A stretch of 64,000 nucleotides of DNA from Flavitalea plasmicola (GTDB lineage Bacteria > Bacteroidota > Bacteroidia > Chitinophagales > Chitinophagaceae): the NCBI RefSeq assembly GCF_030546645.1, contig NZ_JAUOTO010000003.1, positions 1 through 64,000 on the forward strand, read 5' to 3'. Position numbers and translations under genes: made by a program. How positions within the stretch are numbered: position 1 is the stretch's first letter; the number at the start of each line of letters is the position of its first letter. Below, piece after piece: positions 25,474 through 33,511 of this stretch. The notes under the pieces are model-generated. The model searched no databases, was not told the origin of the DNA, and saw only the letters and a list, made by a program, of their open reading frames with translations.

Positions 25474-28400
25474 ATGCAAATGGATCGTCATGTAAAAGCC
25501 CTCCTTTTAAAGTGGCTTTTGCAAACCAAAACGAATGCAGCCGTCGCTTCATGGACGGCCGGCAAGCTTAGTTCGAAAAGAAAAATTTTTCTTGCCATGA
25601 GAATGACCGCTTTTCTGCTTACAGTAGCCTGCTTGCAGCTTAGCGCCGGAACTTACTCCCAAAAGGTGAGCCTCTCGGTCAAAAAGCAATCGCTGGAGCA
25701 GGTCTTCAGGGAGATAAAGTCGCAGACGGGCTATGTCTTCTGGTATAAGCTCGATATGCTGAAACAGGCTAAGAAAGTCACCATCAGCGTGGTTTACCAG
25801 GATCTTCCCAAAGTCCTGGATGAGATCTTTAAGGATCAGCCATTGACTTACGAGATAGTGGATAAAACCATTGCCATAAAGTTAAAAGAGCCTGCGGGCC
25901 CGGTGACGGAAATCGCCGCCCCCCCTCCGGTGACGGTTACCGGAAAGGTCACCGATGAGAAGGGAAATCCCTTATCCGGCGTTTCCATACAGGTGAAAGG
26001 GGCAAAAGGCGGCGCTCAGACGGGAGCAGACGGGACATTCACCATCTCCGGCATCAGGGAAGATGCGGTGCTGGTGTTCAGCTACATCGGGTACCAGGCG
26101 CAGCAGCTGCCCGTGAGCGGGCACACTACGATGAATATCGTTCTCCACGCAGAAACACAGAGCCTGGGGGATATGGTAGTGGTGGGATATGGCCGCGCCA
26201 CCCGGAAGAATCTTTCCAGCGCCGTCACCACAGTGAAGCCCGAAGATCTGAATAAGGGCGCCATCACCGATGTCGGACAATTGCTGCAGGGTAAAGTCCC
26301 GGGGTTGAACATCACGGCCAATGGGGATCCCAATACGCCTGCTGCGGTGATCCTGCGGGGCACTTCCACCCTCAACAGCAATCAGACCCCCTTTTATGTC
26401 ATCGATGGTGTTCCGGGGACCGATATTTCCCTTATTGCACCGGATGATATTGCTTCGATAGACATTTTAAAGGATGCCGCAGCCACTGCCATTTATGGTA
26501 ACCGTGCTGCGTCCGGTGTGATCATCGTGACGACCCGGAAAGGCAAGATGGGGCAGTCGCAGGTGAGCTACAGCGGATATGTAGGCGCCGAAAAAGTAGC
26601 CAGCCGGCTGAAAGTAATGACCGGAGACCAGCTGCGCGCCTATATGACGAAGAATGGTTCAGCCTTATTGCCTACCGATGATAAAGGCGCCAATACCGAC
26701 TGGCAGAAGGCCATCCAGAGGAGCACGGCAATATCTCATAATCACAACATTTCATTCAGCGGTGGAGGTGAGCACGGTAGTTATATTGCCAGCCTGAACT
26801 ATGCTTATAAGGAGGGGATCCTGCAGAATAGCTCGCTGGAGCGTGTCATTGCCCGACTGGCAGTGGAGCAGTATGCCCTAAACGATAAAATAAAATTCGG
26901 GGTGAATATTACCAATTCCAACAGCAATGCTAACGATATCCCGTACCGCAATACCGTTCTGCTGCAGGCTGCCCACTATCTGCCGACCTCCCCGGTGAAG
27001 AATCCTGATGGATCTTATTTCGAGAACTTTACCAACCAGAATTATTACAATCCCGTCGCCATGATGAACCATGGCCAGCTGAACACCAAGTACAATAACC
27101 TGGTGGGTAATTTCACCACCCAGGTGAAGCTGCCGTTGGGGTTCACCTATGACGTCAGCCTGGCATACATGAACCTGTCGACGTTAGTTGGACAGTACCT
27201 GGACAAGTACTTTACGAACAATTACACGAATATGTACGACAATCCCAACCCTGCCCTGAATTTCCATTCCCAGCAGACCTTCGGGAAGAACGGGCAGGCG
27301 ACAAGGCAATCGTACACCAATACCAGCAAGATCCTGGAGACCTATCTTACCTGGAACAGGAAGTTCGGTTATCACAACGTGAATGCCGTGGTGGGTTATT
27401 CCTGGCAGAACAATGTGCTGGGTAACGGCTTCCAGGCTACTACTTTCAATTTTGCAGTGGACAACACCAGCTTTAACAACCTGGCTCTCAGCAATCCTTA
27501 TGCTTATTCCTCTCCCCAGATAAGCTTCGGCTCGGATACTTATCAGCAGACCCGGCTCATCTCGGATTTTGCACGGGTGAATTATAATTACAAGGACAAG
27601 TATCTGCTGCAGGGATCTATCAGAAGGGATGGCAGCTCAGTCTTCGGCACCAATAAGCAATGGGGGTATTTCCCTTCTGTCGGTGCGGCATGGAGGCTGA
27701 TGGAAGAGAACTTTCTGAAAGGGCAAAGCACATTCAGCGACCTGAAGCTAAGGGCCAGCTATGGTGTAGCGGGGAATTCCAGCGGATTCAGCGCTTATAC
27801 GGCTCAGTTCATTCAGGGGAACGTAGGGTCCTATTATAGCCAGGGTGCTACCAGCGCTGCCTATGGACCACTGCAGACCCAGAATCCTAATCTGCAATGG
27901 GAGAAGACGGCTACGACCGACATCGGTGTGGATTTTGGCATTGCGCATGGGAAGGTCGCCGGGTCTTTGGACGTGTATAATAAAAACACGACCAATATGA
28001 TCTGGTTTTACACGGTAGATCGTATTCTCGTGCCTACCGGCAGCATTACAGCAAATGGAGGCAGCATGAATAACAAGGGCATTGAGCTGATGCTCACGGC
28101 ATCCATCGTGGACAGAGGAGATTTCACCTGGACCAGCACGCTGAACCTCGCTCATAACACCAATAAGATCACAAGCATGGTAAATCCTTATTTTGCCGGT
28201 GGAGACTCAGTGGGATCTGCGAAACCGGAAGGCGGCGGGAGGTCAGGCAGCAGCCTGGAACTGGTGAAAGCCGGGTATCCGCTGGGCCAATTCTATACCC
28301 TGCAGTGGGCAGGGAGACAGACGGCGGGTGACACTTCCCAGTTTGTGGCCCGTGATGGCAAGACACTTACCACCGCCCCTGTCATTGGCACGGACTATCA

Positions 28401-28869
28401 TTACTTCGGGAATGCACAGCCAAAGCTGCTGCTGGGCTGGTCGAATACTTTCCGTCTGCGGAATTGGGACTTCGCCTTTTTCGTAAGGGCTGTGTTCGGG
28501 AACAAGATTTTCAATGCGACCCGTGCCGACCTGTTCAGTCCTGCTCTTGCGCAATTTGGGAATATTTCGCCCGATGCCATGAATGAACCCATCAAGGACA
28601 TCAATGATTATAATTATTCCAATCGTTTTATAGAAAGCGGCACCTACCTGCGATTCGACAATGCTACCCTCGCGTATAATTTCAAAAACCTCAGTCAGTA
28701 TATCAAGAAGCTAAGGGTATATGGTTCGGTGAACAACCTGTTTGTGATCACGGGCTATAAAGGCATCGATCCGGAGGTGAACCAGGGCGGCATAGCGCCG
28801 GGGGTGGATTATAACAATTTCTATCCCAAGACCCGCACCTTCCTGGTGGGAGCCAGCGTGACCTTTTAA
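25474..28869 (+). CDS. SusC/RagA-family TonB-dependent receptor with STN signalling domain
   Basis: This 1131-residue outer-membrane transporter has a signal region at about 38-62 inside a longer N-terminus (KIFLAMRMTAFLLTVACLQL). The STN domain (about 66-140) contacts FecR. A carboxypeptidase-like beta domain (about 152-232), a plug (about 240-350, with the SusC-type IYGNRAASGVIIVTT) and a 22-strand barrel ending in the aromatic FLVGASVTF complete it. It imports oligosaccharide together with the SusD gene 23 bp downstream. The STN domain and the upstream sigma/FecR pair show it also signals substrate presence. No disruption is visible. Confidence 0.96.
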   Translation: MQMDRHVKALLLKWLLQTKTNAAVASWTAGKLSSKRKIFLAMRMTAFLLTVACLQLSAGTYSQKVSLSVKKQSLEQVFREIKSQTGYVFWYKLDMLKQAKKVTISVVYQDLPKVLDEIFKDQPLTYEIVDKTIAIKLKEPAGPVTEIAAPPPVTVTGKVTDEKGNPLSGVSIQVKGAKGGAQTGADGTFTISGIREDAVLVFSYIGYQAQQLPVSGHTTMNIVLHAETQSLGDMVVVGYGRATRKNLSSAVTTVKPEDLNKGAITDVGQLLQGKVPGLNITANGDPNTPAAVILRGTSTLNSNQTPFYVIDGVPGTDISLIAPDDIASIDILKDAAATAIYGNRAASGVIIVTTRKGKMGQSQVSYSGYVGAEKVASRLKVMTGDQLRAYMTKNGSALLPTDDKGANTDWQKAIQRSTAISHNHNISFSGGGEHGSYIASLNYAYKEGILQNSSLERVIARLAVEQYALNDKIKFGVNITNSNSNANDIPYRNTVLLQAAHYLPTSPVKNPDGSYFENFTNQNYYNPVAMMNHGQLNTKYNNLVGNFTTQVKLPLGFTYDVSLAYMNLSTLVGQYLDKYFTNNYTNMYDNPNPALNFHSQQTFGKNGQATRQSYTNTSKILETYLTWNRKFGYHNVNAVVGYSWQNNVLGNGFQATTFNFAVDNTSFNNLALSNPYAYSSPQISFGSDTYQQTRLISDFARVNYNYKDKYLLQGSIRRDGSSVFGTNKQWGYFPSVGAAWRLMEENFLKGQSTFSDLKLRASYGVAGNSSGFSAYTAQFIQGNVGSYYSQGATSAAYGPLQTQNPNLQWEKTATTDIGVDFGIAHGKVAGSLDVYNKNTTNMIWFYTVDRILVPTGSITANGGSMNNKGIELMLTASIVDRGDFTWTSTLNLAHNTNKITSMVNPYFAGGDSVGSAKPEGGGRSGSSLELVKAGYPLGQFYTLQWAGRQTAGDTSQFVARDGKTLTTAPVIGTDYHYFGNAQPKLLLGWSNTFRLRNWDFAFFVRAVFGNKIFNATRADLFSPALAQFGNISPDAMNEPIKDINDYNYSNRFIESGTYLRFDNATLAYNFKNLSQYIKKLRVYGSVNNLFVITGYKGIDPEVNQGGIAPGVDYNNFYPKTRTFLVGASVTF

Positions 28870-28892
28870 CCCAGAATAAAACGAATACTGTT

Positions 28893-30536
28893 ATGAAAAA
28901 GATACTATTAAAATATACAACCCTCCCTGTACTGCTTATGGCTATACTGGGGTCCTGTCATAAGCTGAATGTACCGATCACCACCGAATTGACCCCGGAT
29001 GTATATCCCCATGATTCGGCATCCTTTATTTCCGCCAGCGGTCCTGCTTATGTGGCTTTACGCGGGAATTATGCAGTGGAGTATTTTTTCCAGCAGACCT
29101 TGAGTACGGATGAAGCCATTCTTACTACCCATGGAGGCAACTGGTATGACGGCGGTCAAAATGTTCAGATGCATTATCATACTTATACGCCGGACAACGG
29201 ATATATCACTGGTAACTGGGGATGGATGAGCGCCATCATCGGGGCTGCCAACCAGACCATTTCCATTCTGGGCAAGGCAATGCCCGAAGGCGCCTCCAAG
29301 AGTCAGGCATTGGCCGAAATGAAGCTGGTAAGGGACTTCGCTTATTTCATGATGATGGACAATTACGGCGGTGTGCCTATCGATACGGTCTATGGAGATT
29401 TCGCTCCGAAGGCAAAGTCCGACCGGGCTACGGTATTCAATTTTATCGAAAGCGATATAAAGGCTGCCATACCCAGCCTCAGCGCAACGGCGGACGTGTC
29501 CACCTATGGCCGGCCGACCAAGTGGATGGCCTATGCCCTGCTGGCCAAGATGTACCTGAATGCGGAGGTCTACACAGGCAGCAAGCGTAATGATGATTGT
29601 ATCGCCGCGTGTGACCAGGTGATCAATTCGGGGCTGTTCTCCCTTCAGCCCATGAACAGCTATCTGAAGATGTTCTATCCGAACAATGGTCCACAGATAC
29701 CGGAATTCATATTTGCAATTCCCTATGATCCCAATTTCGACAACGGCAACTGGGGTTTCAGGGGCGTAAATATCCATTCACGGTATGATGTGCCCCGCAG
29801 CATGGGCAAGGTGTCGGCAGGCGCAGGGTATAATTTTTTCAGTATCCCTTTTACCCCCAGTGCCCCTGTAAGCACAATCCCTTCCTTTTACAGGCACTTT
29901 TATGATGCGGGAGATGTCAGGAACGGGCAATGGCTCCATGGTTTGCAATATCAGCCGGATGGTGTGACCCCTATCACAATCTCGACCACTCTTGCTGGAT
30001 ACGATGCCATCGCCCATCCGAACGACAATACGCCGTATACGTATCAGCTGAACCTGGATTCGAACGTAGTATTGCGTGCCAGCGCGAGCACCCTCGATGT
30101 AGGTAATGACGAAGTGGGCTGGAACATGGGATACCGCTGTATCAAATTCTATCCGGATGCCACTTCCTCTTCGAGGAACCAAAACAATGATATTCCCGTG
30201 TTCCGGTATACGGATATTCTCATGATGAAGGCGGAGGCCATCTATCGCGGAGGAACGGCCACAGGAGGGACCGATGCGTTGACACTGATAAACCAGGTGA
30301 GGGCACAGCGCACTACTTCTCCCGCCTGGGCGAACCTTACCCTGGACTCCATCTATAATGAACGTAGCCGGGAGTTCACGCAGGAGAACTGGCATAGGAA
30401 TGACATGATCCGGTTTGGCAAATACGAAGGCAGTTGGGGCTTCAAGACGGATGCCGACGTGAAACATCGTGTATTTCCCATACCCAACTCGGCGCTGCAG
30501 CTCAACCCGAAGCTGAAGCAAAACGACGGGTATTGA
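28893..30536 (+). CDS. SusD/RagB-family surface glycan-binding lipoprotein
   Basis: This 547-residue protein has a lipoprotein signal (LLMAILGSC, Cys22) and a SusD fold with TPR-like helices (KWMAYALLAKMYLNAEVY) and the usual C-terminal block (IYNERSREFTQENWHRNDMIRFGKY). It caps the SusC barrel and captures glycan at the cell surface. It is translated just after susC and followed by a GH28 gene. Substrate cannot be told from sequence alone. Confidence 0.95.
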   Translation: MKKILLKYTTLPVLLMAILGSCHKLNVPITTELTPDVYPHDSASFISASGPAYVALRGNYAVEYFFQQTLSTDEAILTTHGGNWYDGGQNVQMHYHTYTPDNGYITGNWGWMSAIIGAANQTISILGKAMPEGASKSQALAEMKLVRDFAYFMMMDNYGGVPIDTVYGDFAPKAKSDRATVFNFIESDIKAAIPSLSATADVSTYGRPTKWMAYALLAKMYLNAEVYTGSKRNDDCIAACDQVINSGLFSLQPMNSYLKMFYPNNGPQIPEFIFAIPYDPNFDNGNWGFRGVNIHSRYDVPRSMGKVSAGAGYNFFSIPFTPSAPVSTIPSFYRHFYDAGDVRNGQWLHGLQYQPDGVTPITISTTLAGYDAIAHPNDNTPYTYQLNLDSNVVLRASASTLDVGNDEVGWNMGYRCIKFYPDATSSSRNQNNDIPVFRYTDILMMKAEAIYRGGTATGGTDALTLINQVRAQRTTSPAWANLTLDSIYNERSREFTQENWHRNDMIRFGKYEGSWGFKTDADVKHRVFPIPNSALQLNPKLKQNDGY

Positions 30537-30589
30537 AAACGCTGCTATTTCCCGGTGTGTAGAGAGAATATTGGAAAACGATACTACGC

Positions 30590-32014
30590 ATGAAAAACCT
30601 AGTGTTCATTGTTACTTGTACATTGGTGGCGGGTTCCTGTTTCGCACAGGCCCGCTCCTTTTTTAATGTACTCTCTTACGGAGCCAGGGCGGATGGCCGC
30701 ACCATGAACACCAGGGCCATTCAGAAGGCCATCGACGCGGCCTCCGACCATGGTGGCGGCATGGTGCTCGTGCCTGCAGGCAGGTGGGTTACAGGAGTCC
30801 TGCGCCTTCGGTCAAACGTCGATCTGCGCCTGGCGGAGAATGCCGTTCTCCTGGGCAGCGCCCGGCGGATGGACTATGGTCCCGGGTCCGCCTCCGCCCT
30901 TATCGTCGCCGACAGCCAGCAGAACATCGCCATCACGGGTAGAGGCACCATCGACGGGCAGGGGCCGCTGCTGATAAAGGATATTTACAGGATGCTGGAA
31001 GCAGGCACCTTGCAGGACGAGGAATGGAAGACCTACAACCCCTGGCACCAGATGAGACCCGAAGAAAGGAACAGGCCCAAGCTCATCGAGATCCGGCATT
31101 GCCAGGGAGTAGTCGTAAAAGGCATTACGATCAGGGATGGGCTTTGCTGGATACAGAATTATAAAAGCTGCTCCGATATCACGATCGACAGTATCCAGGT
31201 CATCAGCAATGTCATGTGGAACAATGACGGCATCGATCTTGTGGATTGCCGAAAAGTGCGGGTGACCCACTCCTTTATTAACGCGGATGACGACGGTATC
31301 TGTCTCAAATCGGAGGATGCGCAGGGCCGCTGTGAGGATATTTATATCGCGGATTGTACCATTCGTTCCAGCGCCAGCGCTTTAAAGCTGGGGACAGTCT
31401 CTCACGGAGCTTTCTCCAACATCCGGGTCAGGGACCTCAAGATCTATGACACCTACCGTTCCGCCATTGCACTGGAGACCGTGGATGGCGCCACCCTGGA
31501 AGATATCGATATCCGTAATATAACAGCCACCAATACGGGCAATGCCATCTTTCTGCGACTGGGACGACGCAACCGGCGGGCGCCCGCAGGGAAACTACGA
31601 AGGGTCTACATCGGAAATGTCCATGTGGAAGTGCCCGCGGGCAAACCCGACAAGGGATATGAGATGGAAGGCCCTCCTGTGGATGAGCCGCACAACATTT
31701 TTCCTGCTTCTATTACAGGTCTTCCGGATCACCCGGTGGAGGACGTTACATTGGAGGACATTACCGTCATTTATCCTGGCGGAGCGTCAAAAGACACCGC
31801 TTACCGCTGCCCCGATTCGCTCTATCTCGTGCCGGAGCGGGAAGAGGCTTATCCCGAATTCTCCATGTTCGGGGAATTGCCGGCGTCGGGTCTGTTCGTA
31901 CGGCACGCAAAAGGCCTGCGCTTTAAGAAAGTGCGTTTTATTTACAAACGGGAGGATTTCCGGCCGGCCTTTGTTCTCGACGATGTATCAGGCCTGGTGA
32001 TTGAGCGCAATTGA
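30590..32014 (+). CDS. GH28-family polygalacturonase-like protein
   Basis: This 474-residue secreted right-handed beta-helix protein has a signal peptide ending near residue 20 (GSCFAQ). It opens FNVLSYGARADG, the normal start of bacterial GH28 enzymes. The catalytic aspartate region is present as NNDGIDL (Asp213) and NADDDGICLKS (Asp233-235), with His272 in TVSHGAF in place of the GHG motif. The RIK substrate-binding motif is not seen. The family includes polygalacturonases and rhamnogalacturonases, so the SusCD locus may act on a pectic or related glycan. It lies 53 bp after susD on the same strand. Confidence 0.88.
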   Translation: MKNLVFIVTCTLVAGSCFAQARSFFNVLSYGARADGRTMNTRAIQKAIDAASDHGGGMVLVPAGRWVTGVLRLRSNVDLRLAENAVLLGSARRMDYGPGSASALIVADSQQNIAITGRGTIDGQGPLLIKDIYRMLEAGTLQDEEWKTYNPWHQMRPEERNRPKLIEIRHCQGVVVKGITIRDGLCWIQNYKSCSDITIDSIQVISNVMWNNDGIDLVDCRKVRVTHSFINADDDGICLKSEDAQGRCEDIYIADCTIRSSASALKLGTVSHGAFSNIRVRDLKIYDTYRSAIALETVDGATLEDIDIRNITATNTGNAIFLRLGRRNRRAPAGKLRRVYIGNVHVEVPAGKPDKGYEMEGPPVDEPHNIFPASITGLPDHPVEDVTLEDITVIYPGGASKDTAYRCPDSLYLVPEREEAYPEFSMFGELPASGLFVRHAKGLRFKKVRFIYKREDFRPAFVLDDVSGLVIERN

Positions 32015-32035
32015 CGTTTGGTTCGTTCTGATGGA

Positions 32036-32161
32036 TCAATAGCTGCGCCGGAAAAACTTAAAGAAAAGGACGGCGGTCAGTACGCCTGCAAGGAACCAGA
32101 ATATGAGCCTGACATACATGTTTTTCACAATGTTGTCGAGGACTCGGATGGCTAAGTTCAT
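32036..32161 (-). CDS. Small single-pass membrane protein
   Basis: ATG 32161 to TGA 32036 encodes 41 residues: a short amphipathic start (MNLAIRVLDNIVKNMYVR), one clear membrane helix (LIFWFLAGVLTAVLFF) and a basic end (KFFRRSY). The pattern of hydrophobic core then positive residues is what a real membrane peptide should look like. It sits between the convergent GH28 gene and the divergent sucC. No family is recognised. Confidence 0.5.
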   Translation of the reverse strand: MNLAIRVLDNIVKNMYVRLIFWFLAGVLTAVLFFKFFRRSY

Positions 32162-32219
32162 AGTCCAGGGGTTTATGGGGTCGGGGTAAAAATAAACAAA
32201 AAGTCAGGCATTTTTGTCC

Positions 32220-32227
32220 TATTTTTG
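32220..32227 (+). promoter_or_regulatory. Bacteroidota -7 box for sucC
   Basis: TATTTTTG fits TAnnTTTG and lies 17 bp before ATG 32245. This favours the ATG over the TTG at 32239. Confidence 0.5.
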
Positions 32228-32244
32228 GCAACAAATTTTTGTAC

Positions 32245-33459
32245 ATGAACTTGCATGAATATCAGGCTAAAGAACAACTGAAAAAATATAATGTGCCCGT
32301 ACAGGAAGGAATTCCGGTCGATAATGCGGGCGCGGCAGAAGAAGCTTACAAGCAGTTAAAGGTACAGTTCGGCAACAATTTCGCCGTGGTAAAAGCCCAG
32401 ATCCATGCCGGCGGTCGCGGTAAAGGAAAGATCCAGGGCACCGAACAGAGAGGGGTAGCCGTAGGCAAAAGCGCTGAAGATGTAAAGCAGATCGCTTCCA
32501 ATATCCTTGGCGGCACCCTGATCACCATACAGACGGGACCGGCAGGGAAAAAGGTCAACAAGGTCCTCGTGGCCCAGGATGTGTATTATCCCGGCCCCAA
32601 CCCGGTGAAGGAATTTTACCTCTCTATTCTCATGGACAGGGCCAAAGGACAAAATGTGATCATGTACAGCACGGAAGGCGGCATGGACATCGAAGAAGTT
32701 GCCCACAACACCCCGGAAAAGATCTTCAAGGAATGGGTCCACCCCGGCGGCGGGCTGCAGCCCTTCCAGGCAAGGAAGATCGCTTTCAATCTCGGCCTTG
32801 GCGGAGAAGCTTTCAAGAATTGTGTGAAGTTCGTTACCAATCTGTATAATGCCTACGTAGGCCTGGATTGCAGTATGCTGGAGATCAACCCGCTGTTCAA
32901 GACCAGCGATGAGAAGATCATTGCCGTGGATTGTAAGATGAACCTGGATGACAACTCCCTCATGCGTCATCCCGACCTGGAGGCCCTCCGGGACATCAGC
33001 GAAGAAGATCCTACCGAAGTAGAGGCGGGGAAATATAACCTCAATTTTGTCAAGCTGGACGGTAACGTGGGCTGCATGGTCAATGGCGCAGGTCTGGCCA
33101 TGGCCACGATGGATATGATCAAGCTCAGCGGTGGTGAGCCTGCGAATTTCCTGGACGTAGGCGGCACTGCAAATGCGCAAACAGTGGAGGCAGGGTTCCG
33201 CATCATCCTGAAAGACCCGAAGGTAAAAGCGATCCTCATCAATATCTTTGGCGGTATCGTTCGTTGCGACAGGGTGGCCCAGGGCGTCATCGACGCCTAT
33301 AATTCCATTGGCGATATCAAAGTACCCATCATCGTCCGCCTGCAAGGCACCAACGCGGAAGAAGCCAAACAGCTGATTACACAGAGCGGGCTGAAAGTAC
33401 AGTCTGCCATTCTCCTCAGCGAGGCGGCAGCCCTGGTGCAAAAGGCCGTATCCGCATAA
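32245..33459 (+). CDS. sucC: Succinyl-CoA ligase (ADP-forming) subunit beta
   Basis: This 404-residue TCA-cycle enzyme subunit makes ATP (or GTP) while converting succinyl-CoA to succinate, as a complex with SucD. It has the N-terminal ATP-grasp domain beginning MNLHEYQAKEQLKKYNVPV with the GGRGKGKIQG loop, and a C-terminal ligase domain (FLDVGGTANAQTVEAGF, NIFGGIVRCDRVA). Length is normal. sucD is not adjacent, which is common in this phylum. It is followed by a terminator. Confidence 0.97.
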   Translation: MNLHEYQAKEQLKKYNVPVQEGIPVDNAGAAEEAYKQLKVQFGNNFAVVKAQIHAGGRGKGKIQGTEQRGVAVGKSAEDVKQIASNILGGTLITIQTGPAGKKVNKVLVAQDVYYPGPNPVKEFYLSILMDRAKGQNVIMYSTEGGMDIEEVAHNTPEKIFKEWVHPGGGLQPFQARKIAFNLGLGGEAFKNCVKFVTNLYNAYVGLDCSMLEINPLFKTSDEKIIAVDCKMNLDDNSLMRHPDLEALRDISEEDPTEVEAGKYNLNFVKLDGNVGCMVNGAGLAMATMDMIKLSGGEPANFLDVGGTANAQTVEAGFRIILKDPKVKAILINIFGGIVRCDRVAQGVIDAYNSIGDIKVPIIVRLQGTNAEEAKQLITQSGLKVQSAILLSEAAALVQKAVSA

Positions 33460-33483
33460 AGAACAAAGACAACAGTATATCGA

Positions 33484-33511
33484 AAATCCCTCGCAAGAGG
33501 GATTTTTTTTA
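33484..33511. terminator. Bidirectional terminator between sucC and the PKD gene
   Basis: Arms AAATCCCTC and GAGGGATTT form a 9-bp stem with a 4-nt loop and a T-tract on the plus strand. It sits at the 3' end of both convergent genes and touches the stop of the PKD gene. Confidence 0.75.

Noticed and set aside
32058-32246. 62-codon minus-strand frame between GH28 and sucC
   Set aside because: It overlaps the more convincing 41-residue membrane peptide in another frame and its sequence (rich in Cys, His, Pro, Arg) lacks any structural pattern.
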